The position numbers and the translations under genes are program-made. A stretch of 37,500 bases of DNA from Antedon mediterranea (taxonomy: Eukaryota > Echinodermata > Crinoidea > Comatulida > Antedonidae). The stretch is taken from NCBI RefSeq assembly GCF_964355755.1, contig NC_092671.1, positions 30,754,804 to 30,792,303 of the forward strand, written 5' to 3'. Below the pieces are notes generated by a model. It worked only from the letters and a program-made list of their open reading frames with translations, did no database searches and was not told the DNA's origin. Positions 10,201-18,703 of this stretch are shown here, in pieces; position 1 is the stretch's first letter; each line of letters begins with the position of its first letter.

Positions 10201-12704
10201 AATGAGGAAGTAATTAGCATGATAAAACAACAAGGAATGTAGGCAACAAACAATCATATGGCAAGCGTGACGCCTATTCATCAAATGCCTCACTATCGTT
10301 ATTTTAAATAATTAATTATATGCCACACATGGTAAAATATTATTGAAAATGTGTATGTTTGATCTCTTCTTTGGGACACCCTTTCCCACAAACAAGTGGA
10401 TATAGGCCTATTAAGGGGGCCGGCACACATTTTGAGTGTACCTGGCAAATGGTTGATTACCCCTATATTAAGTTTTTTCTATCCCAAACACAGTACAGTA
10501 CTACATACTAAAATTTCCATAGGAATAGGCCTAGGCTAGAGCCTATCTCTAGCGGATTACGGTCGAAGCGGCCGCCAACCAAAGCGGCCGCTAGTTCAAT
10601 AACGGTAATTTGTATGGAACGCCGTGTGCGCTTTGATTGTCGTTGTTTTGTAATTTTTGATTGTCATTGTTTCGATCCACAGGTTTTCTTTTCCTCGGAC
10701 GTAAATAACAACCTACATTATTAATATTATGTAATATATTCTCTTTTTTTACAGATTGAATGTGATACGTTCTTTTAAACGAAATGGCGAATCGATGATT
10801 ACTTACTTTAACTGTTCTAAATGATATATATGTTTAATAAAGTCAATAAAAAACATTCTGGTGTTTTTATTGTATAATAATATATAATAAGCCAATTATT
10901 AAGAATAATATATATATTTTTTCAATAAAGTATATCAAAATATATATATTTGTTATTGTATATTAATATATTAGTAAAGTAACTACTGTAAGTAGTACGT
11001 GTTCGCAAACATAATTTAATGACAATAACATGATGACATCAATTTATTTATTTAATATCCTAAATTGTTTTATACCTTCAGATATATAAATATTGATCAA
11101 TTTAAAATGAGTTTTAAATAATAAAATAAGATGCAAGTGTCTGTACGGTACGGTAATTAATTACGCGAATTGCGGCTAATAACTCGACTGGCGGCCGGCC
11201 GGCCAGGAATAGTGCTGTAGAAGGTCACGTTTTCGTCTTCACGTTGCTTTATTGAAAACACAAACAATGTATTACAATGGAATAACAGTTAAATGTATAA
11301 CACACCCTATTACTATTCAATAAAAACAAGTTCGATAGTACAGTGTAAACGAGATATAAAAATTTGGCAATACCGTACGTAACTTATTATTGCAATACTG
11401 TATAAAGATTCGATGTAAATGAGATATAAAGATTCGGCAATACCGTACGTAAATTATTAATGCAATACTGTATAAAGATTCGATTTAAATGAGATATAAA
11501 TATTCGGCAATACCGTACGTAAATTATTATTGCAATACTGTATAAAGATTCGATGTAAATGAGATATAAAGATTCGGCAATACCGTACGTAAATTATTAA
11601 TGCAATACTGTATAAAGACTCGATAGTATGTAAATGAGATATAAAGATTCGGCAATACCTTAGTACGTAAATTATTATTGCAATACTGTAAAAAGATTCT
11701 ATGAGATAATTAAGGATTCAGCAATACCGTACGTAAATTATTATTGCAATACTGTATAAGGATTCGATAGTATGTAAATGAGATATAAATATTCGGCAAT
11801 ACCGTGCGTAGATTATTAATGCAATACTGTATAAAGATTCGATAGGAGAGTGCTCAAGAAACGTCGGGTCAACGTAAATTATTAATGATTCGATAGTATA
11901 TGTAAATATATTTAGTTAGTTAATATTAAAATACAAATAAAATATACATTGATTTATCGGCAGGCAAACTTAATTATTATAGAAATATAAAGATTCGATA
12001 GTACATGATTTGGCTTATATTTATTGGTTTGACCATACATACAATTACTGTAACTCAACTCGCCATAGGCCATGGCGTTGACAACGACAATCAAAGATTA
12101 AAGCGCACATGGCGTTCCATACAAATGACGATATTAAACTGGCGGCCGCTTTGGTTGGCGGCCGCTTCGACCATACTCCTCTCTAGCTAGGCTTAGTAAT
12201 AAGTAATATTTACTAGGCCCAGGCCTAGGGCCTAGTACTAGTAGTAGTAAATAACTAGGCCTCTAGCTAGGCCTAGGCTAGGCCTACCTAGGTATGAACA
12301 TTCATTGTTGTAGGCTAGGCTAGGCCTATATTGTATTGTTACTCACCTGCTGCTGCTGACTCTGTCTGTATGTCATCATCAGAAGTATCGAAATCTGTTG
12401 AAGAAACCTCCCATGCTTTTCTCTTTGCTGCTGGAAGAACTTCGGTAGTCGGAAGAACTTCGGTAGTCGAAATCCCAGTAGGCGACCCTTCTGTATCATC
12501 TACTCCTAGGACTAGGCCTATGCCTAGGCCTTCTTCATCGTCTTCACTTGAAGAATAGTATAGCATACGCTCAGCAGTTGGAACAGGGTGTTCTGTCGTG
12601 CCATCATCAGAAAATGTGATATTCATAATGTTATTATCGTAGAAATATGCATCGTCTTCGCTTGAGTATTGAAGCATTAGCTCAGAGTCGCTTATCATGT
12701 TCAT
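3963..12704 (-). CDS. DUF7869-like, DDE-transposase-like protein; nine exons, one frameshift
   Basis: The exons are 12704-12347, 8576-8466, 7974-7762, 7366-7116, 6823-6702, 6231-5841, 5525-5019, 4613-4486 and 4292-3963. All eight introns are GT-AG and every junction is phase-compatible. The sum is 2411 nt, one short of 804 codons, matching a 1-nt deletion in exon 7. Order along the protein: acidic Ser/Asp-rich N-terminus (1-119); a short helix-turn-helix-like part (about 200-225, VCAKAWMLVNGIGRSTFYKI); a Cys pair (318, 321); IIDGMDQSK (Asp378); LQLDNSGKDNKNR (Asp456); VGHTHEDIDQLF (Glu495/Asp496/Asp498); a C-x2-C-x-C motif; an acidic linker; and a C-terminal barrel-like module (TEWPQIGKIF, VVWYTGTYT). 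IIDGMDQ and GHTHEDIDQ are, from memory, hallmarks of the DUF7869 family of metazoan and plant proteins. The D-x77-D-x38-E spacing resembles an RNase-H-fold transposase; that role is inferred. It could be a mobile-element gene or a host gene derived from one. Confidence 0.72.
4486..4613 (-). CDS. exon 8, acidic linker
   Basis: The acceptor TTTTTTTAAG|GA and donor AGACCG|GTATGA bound 128 nt (2+126). It encodes EQRFLLHDIIFNDN and a strongly acidic stretch (ETDISDSDNENE). Only this frame is open and it matches both neighbouring phases. Confidence 0.75.
5019..5525 (-). CDS. exon 7, GHTHEDIDQ motif; carries a 1-nt frameshift
   Basis: The acceptor ACTCTTTCAG|AT opens directly into IKIGFLMVGHTHEDIDQLF, the family's most recognisable motif and candidate third acidic residue. 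Further on come DCTWCECARE and acidic/hydrophobic sequence. The frame hits TAG at 5075-5073. The +1 frame continues with FLRIEERDWWEEFLNNIEE to a donor GAAG|GTATGT (5019/5018) that phases correctly into exon 8. One missing A in the A5 run at about 5099-5103 would explain it. Either the allele is disrupted or the base is a homopolymer sequencing error. Confidence 0.85.
5841..6231 (-). CDS. exon 6, first two acidic residues of the DDE-like core
   Basis: The acceptor AATTTTTCAG|T and donor CGAAAG|GTAAAT bound 391 nt. It encodes RRKYYKHMQKARQNP leading into SIIIDGMDQSKTDLP (Asp378), HVTGVLVHGRHGHCFID and VLYLQLDNSGKDNKNR (Asp456). The pattern of hydrophobic strand plus Asp, repeated about 78 residues later, matches strands beta-1 and beta-4 of RNase-H-like transposases. 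It is open throughout. Confidence 0.87.
6702..6823 (-). CDS. exon 5, Cys-pair and basic coiled region
   Basis: The acceptor TTTTTTTAATAG|GA and donor CAAAA|GTAAGT bound 122 nt. It encodes RFAKCSKCTRIK followed by a Lys/Arg/Gln-rich helix. The C-x2-C pair could be half of a zinc site completed by the CC of exon 4 or by later cysteines. The exon is too short to stand out as an ORF and is supported by phase continuity into exon 6. Confidence 0.78.
7116..7366 (-). CDS. exon 4 of the DUF7869-like gene
   Basis: The acceptor TTTCTTTTTAG|AA and donor CCTGAG|GTATGT bound 251 nt. It encodes CCYLLPPNFTRK, then HLPSTLTKHDVYMHMKDEF, resembling the LPS-x-T-K...VY...Y/F motif preceding the catalytic domain in DUF7869-type proteins. 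Eighty-three whole codons plus the shared first codon stay open. Confidence 0.82.
7762..7974 (-). CDS. exon 3, N-terminal helical / HTH-like region
   Basis: The acceptor TTTTAGAG|AA and donor ATTG|GTAATT give 213 nt in the right phase. Using the AG two bases upstream would break the frame. It encodes an aromatic-rich helix (REAFQAMTEYEQRCWILKYF) and then GANKVCAKAWMLVNGIGRST. In this family the 'VC..aF..i.GIs' segment precedes the catalytic core and looks like a DNA-binding helix-turn-helix (inferred). Confidence 0.8.
8466..8576 (-). CDS. exon 2 of the DUF7869-like gene
   Basis: The acceptor TTTATTTAG|CC and donor AGTG|GTAAGT bound 111 nt (2+108+1), which fits phase 1 on both sides. The product is short and hydrophilic with an SSGSSDDE stretch like that in exon 1. 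Support comes from splice sites and phase only, so it is the least certain exon with exon 1. Confidence 0.6.
8931..8948. repeat. (TAG)n microsatellite
   Basis: A short TAG trinucleotide run within intron 1 of the minus-strand gene. No function is suggested. Confidence 0.8.
9067..9188 (-). pseudogene. decayed third copy of exon 1
   Basis: It matches the other copies over CTCTGTTTGTCTAGTAACAAC, CCTCCAGCAGCAGAGAGAAA and GATGATGACATATCAGCAG and keeps acceptor and donor sites (ACATAG|AC, CAG|GTCAGT). It has lost one G in the CATGGGAGG stretch plus internal sequence. At 122 nt it no longer preserves the frame. A short direct duplication, GGAAGTATCGACATC, occurs in it. Confidence 0.6.
9681..9959 (-). 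CDS. duplicated copy of exon 1, usable as a cassette exon
   Basis: It strongly resembles exon 1 (YYSSSEDDE, DDTEGSPTGIST, PAAKRKAWEVS, DTSDDDI, TESAG). An acceptor ATACAG|AA and a donor GCAG|GTCAGT bound 279 nt. It starts and ends in phase 1, so it could be included between exons 1 and 2 without disturbing the frame. Whether it is spliced in, serves as an alternative N-terminus or is a relic cannot be told from sequence. Confidence 0.5.
10560..12173. mobile_element. 1.6-kb non-autonomous TIR element with double NotI-site termini
   Basis: The ends are inverted copies. GGTCGAAGCGGCCGCC, then AACCAAAGCGGCCGC (10561-10591), matches the reverse complement of the right end (to 12172) for 31 bp without a mismatch. 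Homology continues for about 100 bp (TTTGTATGGAACGCC, GTGCGCTTT). TA dinucleotides flank it (10558-10559 and 12174-12175), consistent with a Tc1/mariner-like TA duplication, though two bases prove little. It has no transposase. The GC-rich ends contrast with the AT-rich interior. It sits in intron 1. Confidence 0.85.
11340..11850. repeat. 70-bp tandem repeat inside the TIR element
   Basis: About seven units with a 70-bp period contain GAGATATAAAGATTCGGCAA, TACCGTACGTAAATTATTA and TGCAATACTGTATAAAGATT. Later units carry short insertions and deletions. They make up most of the element's interior. Confidence 0.88.
12180..12335. repeat. CTAGGCCTA-rich low-complexity tract
   Basis: A dense run of overlapping GGCC, CCTAGG and CTAG palindromes next to exon 1 of the minus-strand gene. 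The same motif is scattered through the window and gives the genome its characteristic texture. Confidence 0.6.
12347..12704 (-). CDS. exon 1 of the DUF7869-like gene
   Basis: The start ATG is at 12704-12702. The exon encodes an acidic, Ser-rich, probably disordered segment with repeated YYSSSEDDE-type stretches and a basic AAKRKAWE patch that could act as a nuclear localisation signal. It ends GCAG|GTGAGT (donor at 12346) in phase 1. The first 119 residues have no recognised fold. Two partial copies of this exon lie downstream in intron 1. Confidence 0.7.
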
Positions 12705-12860
12705 GATTTAACAAATTGATAAAAGAAATGAACAATATACGGTTTTATGTTCATTTAACCGTCATTCGCATCTAATCTTTGGAAAAAGCGCGAACGAATT
12801 TGATTGGCTGCTGCAGCTGATCAACGTTATATTATTTCATGTGACGTCGTCAACGTCCAA
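12705..12860 (-). promoter_or_regulatory. putative promoter of the DUF7869-like gene
   Basis: On the minus strand the region upstream of the ATG holds a CCAAT box (reverse complement of GATTGGCTG at 12802-12810), an E-box-like CAGCTG (12814-12819) and a CRE-like GACGTCAC (12841-12848). The spacing of 100-145 bp from the ATG is reasonable for a Pol II promoter. No expression evidence exists here. Confidence 0.4.
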
Positions 12861-13424
12861 TGCAATTACAATACTGTACTTTATTCATTTTAAAACAAAC
12901 CGAAATTGTCCACTTTTCCATTACTGAAACTGATTTAGGATCAACCTGAGTTTTCGGCATGTATTGAATATAGGACTATTCCATTATTATTTATAGGGGT
13001 GTTAGTCAATATGTTGGGTTGGGTGTGCCAGGCTTGTTGAGGCTTCTATTGTTCGTGTCATTGTGCCAATTGTTTTGTATTTCACTGTGTTTGATAAAAA
13101 CAAACAAAAAACTGCTGCTATAGTTAGCCTATGTGTCTGTAAATTATATCGTATTTTACACTATATTTATATAGCCTATAGGCCCTAACATGTTTTTTAC
13201 CGTCAACAGTTAAATCATATCATGTTATATTTTACATTTCATGTAATATTATTATATGTTTTTTTTTCTCAACAGCCGAATCAAGTTATATAGCCTCTTA
13301 CAAATAACAAGAAAAAATACATTCAAACGTTATTCACAATAAGGAGAAAACATATACAACTTATTTAATTTATGTTTTAATTTATATCAATCCAAAGGAA
13401 AATTAATGAAACAACGACAATGAT

Positions 13425-13510
13425 GTGGGTATCAGTGGCTGGATCTCAATAGAGATACAAAAAAAAGCGAAAAGCTAAATCAAAACGATAAAGTAAAACA
13501 GCCAGAAAAA
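13425..13510. repeat. Penelope-like repeat fragment inside the foldback element
   Basis: GGGTATCAGTGGCTGGATCTCAATAGAGATAC followed by AGCTAAATCAAAACGATA is homologous to 16650-16735 (GGGTATCAGCGGCTTGATCT, AGCTAAATCTAAACGATA). It is an older copy of the same dispersed repeat. Confidence 0.6.
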
Positions 13511-13854
13511 CAATTTATATAAATACATCCATGTTTGTTTTTTTCTCAACAGTTTATGACTTTAACAAATTCAGTACACTTAAAGGCATAAGATTAAGCA
13601 AAACATACATTGTGTAACATATTTAATTTAAGGTATATATGTTTTATTTCATCGACCCAGTTTTAAGTGTTATTTATTAGTGTCATGTTTGGTTCAACTC
13701 AATGAGTTAGCAATGTTCGTGAGGTTCTCTCTCCAGCTGATCCTGACACAAAAACTAAAATAGTCAGAAATAAAATTGCAGAACTTTCTCTCATGCAACA
13801 CACACTAACCCTTCCCCAGTACAGGATATATAGGGCCTACACTGTTAAAAAAAT

Positions 13855-14345
13855 TCTTATAAAAAAACTGTAAATTACTGGCAATCTGGACGCCAGTAAT
13901 TTACCGTAATGTAGAATTACAGGTACTGTTGAAAATAAATTACTGTAAAACTACAGTAAATTATTGTTGGTCATAAAGTCGGTTGTCTACCGTAATGTAG
14001 AATCACAGGTACTGTTGAAAATAAATTACGGTAAAACTACAAATTACTGTTAACTTGAAAGTCGGATGTCAACTATAACGTAAAATCACAGGTACCGTTT
14101 CTAATAAATTACTACAGTATAATTACTGTTAATCTGAAAGTCTGTTAATGTCAACAATAACGTAAAATCACGGGTACCATAAAACTACGTAAAATTACTG
14201 TCGATTTCAAAGGAAGTGGTCTACCATTAATGTAGAATAATGTTGATAAATAACTGTAAAACTACATTAAAATTACTGTCGATTTCAATGGTCAATGATA
14301 ATGTAAAATCACAGGTACCGTTATTAATAAATTACTGCAAAAGAT
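13855..14345. repeat. degenerate ~90-bp tandem repeat inside the foldback element
   Basis: Five to six diverged units share AATGTAGAATCACAGGTAC, AATAAATTACTGTAAAACTAC and GTCGGTTGTC-like pieces. The units contain complementary TACAGTAA/TTACTGTA words, so they can form local hairpins. Confidence 0.75.
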
Positions 14346-15281
14346 TCAGTGAATTCCAACCAAACAAAATATTACAAAAATATAAATACCATACAAACAA
14401 AATAAATACATGCCAATAATCTTATTTCATGCCTTATATTAAAATGACCATCAAATAAATGGAAGGTTTATTCCAGAGTACATGACCTGGATGTGGTAGA
14501 TGGACACTTAACAGTAAACCACAGTAAGAATGTTGTTGATCCAATAACAGGAGTCCACACTCAAAACATAGAATCCTACTGGAATCGTGAAAAATTAAAG
14601 TTAAAAAGAATAGGTGTAAACGGGAATGGTTACCGGAATACCTTGACGAATTTATGTGGCGAGAAAGATATGGCATAATATAAATTAAACAGATTAAGTA
14701 AGTTAAAATAGTATATGTTCCTTGTGCCTTATTAAATAATGTTAAAGTCTTGTGCCTTATATTTGAATAAAGTTTGAAGAATGTATCTTTCGATCTAACG
14801 ATTTTTTTCTTGTCGTTTGTAGAGGCTATTTGCAACTGTTGAGAAAAAACCAAACATGGATGTATTTATATAAATTAAAACATAAATTGGATATTTTATA
14901 TAAATTAAAACATAAATTAAATAAGATTAAAATGTATATGAATCTTTTTCTTGATCTTTTCTTGTTATTTGTAGAGGCTACTTGATTTAACTGTTGAGTA
15001 AAAAAACATGTTAGGGCCTATAGGCTACTTTATATAGTGTAAAATACGATATAATTTACAGACACATAATAAAAGCTATAGGCTAACTACAGCAGCAGTT
15101 TTTTGTTTGTTTTTATCAAACACAGTGAAATACAAAACAATTGGCACAATGACACGAACAATAGAAGCCTCAACAAGCCTGGCACACCCAACCCAACATA
15201 TTGACTAACACCCCTATAAATAATAATGGAATAGTCCTATATTCAAATACATGCCGAAAACTCGGGTTGATCCCTGATTTA

Positions 15282-16635
15282 ACCTAAAGCCATAGAAATG
15301 TAAACTAAAATATGCGTAGTGCATGAATATAGAGTAACAGTAACATTTTTAGTTTTTAATCTTTCTCAGTTTACTTTTAATAATGCTTTGTTTTTTTACG
15401 TTTTGTTTTATATTTGAAGATATCAAATTTGTCAGTGGTTTGTCATGACAAATTATACTTTTTAAATATTTTTTTAATGGTTTTTATGTATATTTTTTTA
15501 AAAATATAATTATGTTTATTTACTCTTGTTGCACATCTCCCTCATTGAGACTGTGCCTCTGATAAAGAGATAAAAAAAATTCATAACATAATTAACTGTA
15601 CGCCACATTAAATCTTAAAAAAAAAGTTTATATAAACTTTAGATTCTATCATCAAAACACTTCCCCTATTATGATCAAATCATCTTTCATGTAAACTTGG
15701 CCTATTTTTCAGAAATGAATATCCTTATAGTAATACGATGAGTGGTAAGTTCAGAGCTTGGGATTTTTTTAGGAAACAATGAGTTTGAAAGAATCCCAAT
15801 TTGATTGGTCAAAATTATCGCTACTTATACGTCCGCTATAGATGGCGCTTTTTTTCATACAGATAACTACATAAACAGAACACAATTGTTAAAGAATAAT
15901 TAATAATATTAAAGAACCAATTCTTTTAATTATTCCTTGTATAAAAATTGTCCCCATGTATGGCAAGATATTCCTAATTTTATCGTATATCATCTTTAAT
16001 TGTCTGTACACACGAACCATGTTATCTGTATATTTAAATGATTGTTCACACAATTTATTATATCTTATGTATTTTTATTGTTTTACTAAGTTTTATGATT
16101 GAAATGCAGTATAGATAACCAATTCGATAGTGCTTAGCACTCAAGAAAGGAAATTCCCAGGTTGCTTTGTTGCGTTGTTTGACTGCGTGAAAATTTAATA
16201 AAATAATTCTGTTCGATCCTTTTCCTTCATCTATATGGCTTGTGTTTTTGTAATTTCTGTGTGCATGCTATACATGTTGGCTTCGTCTATGAATTTGTTA
16301 CCGATTGGCTATTTCCTTTGATTGTTAATGCGTTGGTGGTTGGTTACAATCAGGCCTGCATATTATTTTTCAAAATTATAACATTTTAAATTTTGTTGTA
16401 AATTGATGCTTTCAATAATGATTGTAGATCATTTTCACTATTTCCAATGAGAATTATATCGTCGGCCAAGAATGAGTCTTTTTATCAATAAAAAATATTA
16501 ATCTCTTTCTCTTTGAAATCTTTTGTAAGTTCATTTATATATAATATTAACAGAATTAGAGAGAGAGAGAGACAGCCTTTGTGTGTTGAAAAAAATGGAT
16601 AATTTTCAATATAAATCCAAATTACTGAAAGAAGA
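15282..16635. other. no recognised feature
   Basis: AT-rich intergenic DNA. A TAGATGGCGCTT motif near 15840 and a short GA microsatellite at 16558-16573 are the only distinct items. No gene is supported. Confidence 0.5.
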
Positions 16636-16639
16636 CAAT

Positions 16640-16985
16640 GCTGTGGGTATCAGTGTGGCTGGGGGTATCAGCGGCTTGATCTTAATAAAGATACAAAATA
16701 ATATAAACAAAAAGCTAAATCTAAACGATACAATTTAAACAACTAGACAAAATTAGCAGAGCTTTCGGGCAAAACTAGCCCTTCATCAGTGTGTAGAAAT
16801 CAAGCGCTGCCTGAGTGGACTGGAATAAAAGAAATAAAACAAAAGAGGCATAATGCTGGTGAAAAGAGTGAGATTAGAAAACAATAAAGATAGCTTGGTA
16901 TATATAAACAATTTAGAAATATGTTCCTAATGTTAAGTCAAAATATTTCGTGGTTTTAAGTAGTAATTCCAAGTGGTTTTCATGG
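16640..16985 (-). mobile_element. Penelope-like / ribozyme-bearing repeat fragment
   Basis: Read on the minus strand, this stretch holds CTTTAAGTAGTAATTCCAAG-type homology to the tandem-array module at 22197-22540 (in inverted orientation), a CCAGTCCACTCAGGCAGCGC block, a hammerhead core and GGCTTGATCT-type sequence. Hammerhead motifs with this layout are known in Penelope-like retroelements. No reverse transcriptase remains here, so the family call rests on the ribozyme. Confidence 0.5.
16748..16795 (-). ncRNA. hammerhead-ribozyme-like motif
   Basis: On the minus strand: CTGATGA, then A-GGGC-TAGTTTT-GCCC (stem II with 7-nt loop), then GAAA, then AGC-TCT-GCT (a very short stem III placing a T beside the adenine of GAAA) and an A at the expected cleavage position. 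All conserved core residues are present. Stem I pairing (ACACA with TTTGT) is imperfect, so activity is doubtful or would need a dimeric form, as proposed for short-stem-III retroelement hammerheads. Confidence 0.6.
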
Positions 16986-17944
16986 TCTGCCCTGTCGTGA
17001 AAGAACGTCGCAATTGACACATTTTAAAAAAGCTTTTTGGGCAATTTAGGGAATGATACACCTTGTGGTGCATTCGGATTTTCAATTACTTGCAATTATT
17101 GTTCATTCCGGATGATAACAAAAACACGTTTGGTTGATTATCTGAAAATTATGCAGTATGCAGTTGAGAGGTTATTTCATGACGGGGCAGAAATGTAGGC
17201 TAATAATAATTTGTTTTGCACAATGCATGGTTAATATTAAACATCTTTTTTATGCGAGTCTTCCTTATTACTTTCATTTAAACGAAACACAATTAAGTCA
17301 CCTATGTGCGCTCACTTTGCTTTTTCACTTTGCAATGTTATCGATAACTTTAAACGAAGGGAGCCAACCGAAGCGCACCCGCATCATTTGGACGCAATCA
17401 TAATGGGTTTTTGGACCGATGTCTTATTAACGTTCCCTTTTGTAATGAAAATTATGTATAAAGGGTTTTTTTTCGGACCGACATAAAAGTAAGTCGAGAT
17501 TCATGACATTTTTCGTTCTTTAATTTTTAAATGCCAAGGAGAACTAAATTTAGCAAAAGTATAGTCACGCGAGGGTTTATGAGTGCTATAGGATGCAAGT
17601 ACAGCACGTTAGTAAATCAGGAAAGGTATGGATGATTTGTATAATGATATTGTTTGTGCTCTATCTAGTGCCTCCAAAATGTGTTTTAAAAATAAGAAAA
17701 TAAAAAATGGGACCCACATTCCAGGGTGGAATGAAAATGTCGCAGAATGCCATAATGTGGCTAGAGAATCATTCCTTCTATGGGTTAATAATGGAAAGCC
17801 TAAATCTGGTTCATTATTTGAGGCGATGCGTTTTAAATGACAAGATCTCAATTTAAAATGAGTTTACGCTAGTGTAAATCAGAAGAAGAACAGCATAGGG
17901 CTGATTCTATGGTTAAGTCTTTATTAAACAAGGCCAACAGCCAT

Positions 17945-18703
17945 TAAGTCGCGTGCTACAATGCATAGTGATACCGGACCGACAGACAAACAGACCGACA
18001 GACAGACGGACCGACCGACATAGTGAACTATACTGACCGAAATTACTGAACATGTTTACAAATGTTGAAATGTTTAAAAACATTTATATTTTTTTAATTT
18101 ACACGTGCGTAGCCTGTCACTTTTGACGTGCTCGTATAACGTAATTTCGAGTTGAAAAGTAAGTCAAGAAAACAGAAATCGGGCAAAAAGAGTGCGCAAT
18201 AACATTTAACGCGCAGTGCGCGCACAAAAATTTGCGCACTCATGGCAATTTTGTAAACGCTTAAAATTTCTTGAAACGTACGTCTCTTATTTCATCGAAA
18301 ATAAATTTTGAAAATTTTAAGCGCGCGTACGCATGCGTTACATGCACTACGCACGTAATTGTATTGCCATATGATGATTTATGCCCTGAAATTTATGAGT
18401 ACCAAATTTTATTTAATTGTGATTTATGGTTGTTAAGATATGATTACAAACGTGATTTCGTTAAATCGTGCGTAGACCGCGTACTTTTTTATTGCGCACC
18501 GTGAAAACATAACCACATCGATTCCTGGCCATAAGGAATATTCTGTGAAAAATTGACTTAGCTAGATTAAACTGATATCAAGATAAGGTCATAAAGCGAT
18601 AAAACGCATAGTGATACCGGACCGACAGACAGACCGACAGACAGACCGACAGACAGACCGACCGACCGACATAGTGAACTATAGAGTCGCTTCCACGCGA
18701 CTA
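17945..18703. mobile_element. MITE nested in the LINE
   Basis: The termini AGTCGCGTG (17947-17955) and CACGCGACT (18694-18702) are inverted. LINE sequence resumes after the right end. Inside, a GCATAGTGATACCGGACCGA block with a (GACCGACA)n-type array and CATAGTGAACTATA occurs twice in direct orientation (17963-18030 and 18607-18682). Flanking TA dinucleotides are compatible with a mariner-type insertion. It has no coding capacity. Confidence 0.78.
17973..18022. repeat. GACCGACAGACA microsatellite, left copy
   Basis: A run of GACC/GACA tetranucleotides inside the MITE, matched by a longer run at 18616-18670. Confidence 0.8.

Larger units (their letters stand above)
12930..15281. mobile_element. 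foldback-like DNA element with 8-bp target duplication
   Basis: The element body is 12938-15273 (2336 bp). CTGATTTA is duplicated exactly at 12930-12937 and 15274-15281. Termini GGATCAACC/GGTTGATCC start inverted arms of at least 270 bp at high identity (for example TAGGGGTGTTAGTCAATATG on the left and CATATTGACTAACACCCCTA on the right). Weaker inverted homology continues inward (CTCAACAG, ACAAATAACAAGAAAA). It has no ORF of note. An 8-bp duplication is typical of hAT, P or Merlin-type transposases and the GG termini would suit Merlin. Assignment is uncertain. Confidence 0.9.

Noticed and set aside
12331-12558. 75-codon plus-strand ORF
   Set aside because: It is the antisense shadow of the Ser/Asp-rich exon 1.
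14434-14853. 139-codon minus-strand ORF in the foldback element
   Set aside because: It is hydrophobic low-complexity translation of the element's AT-rich arm, with no transposase motif.
17609-17851. 80-codon minus-strand ORF
   Set aside because: It is the antisense of the LINE segment containing HIPGWNE.
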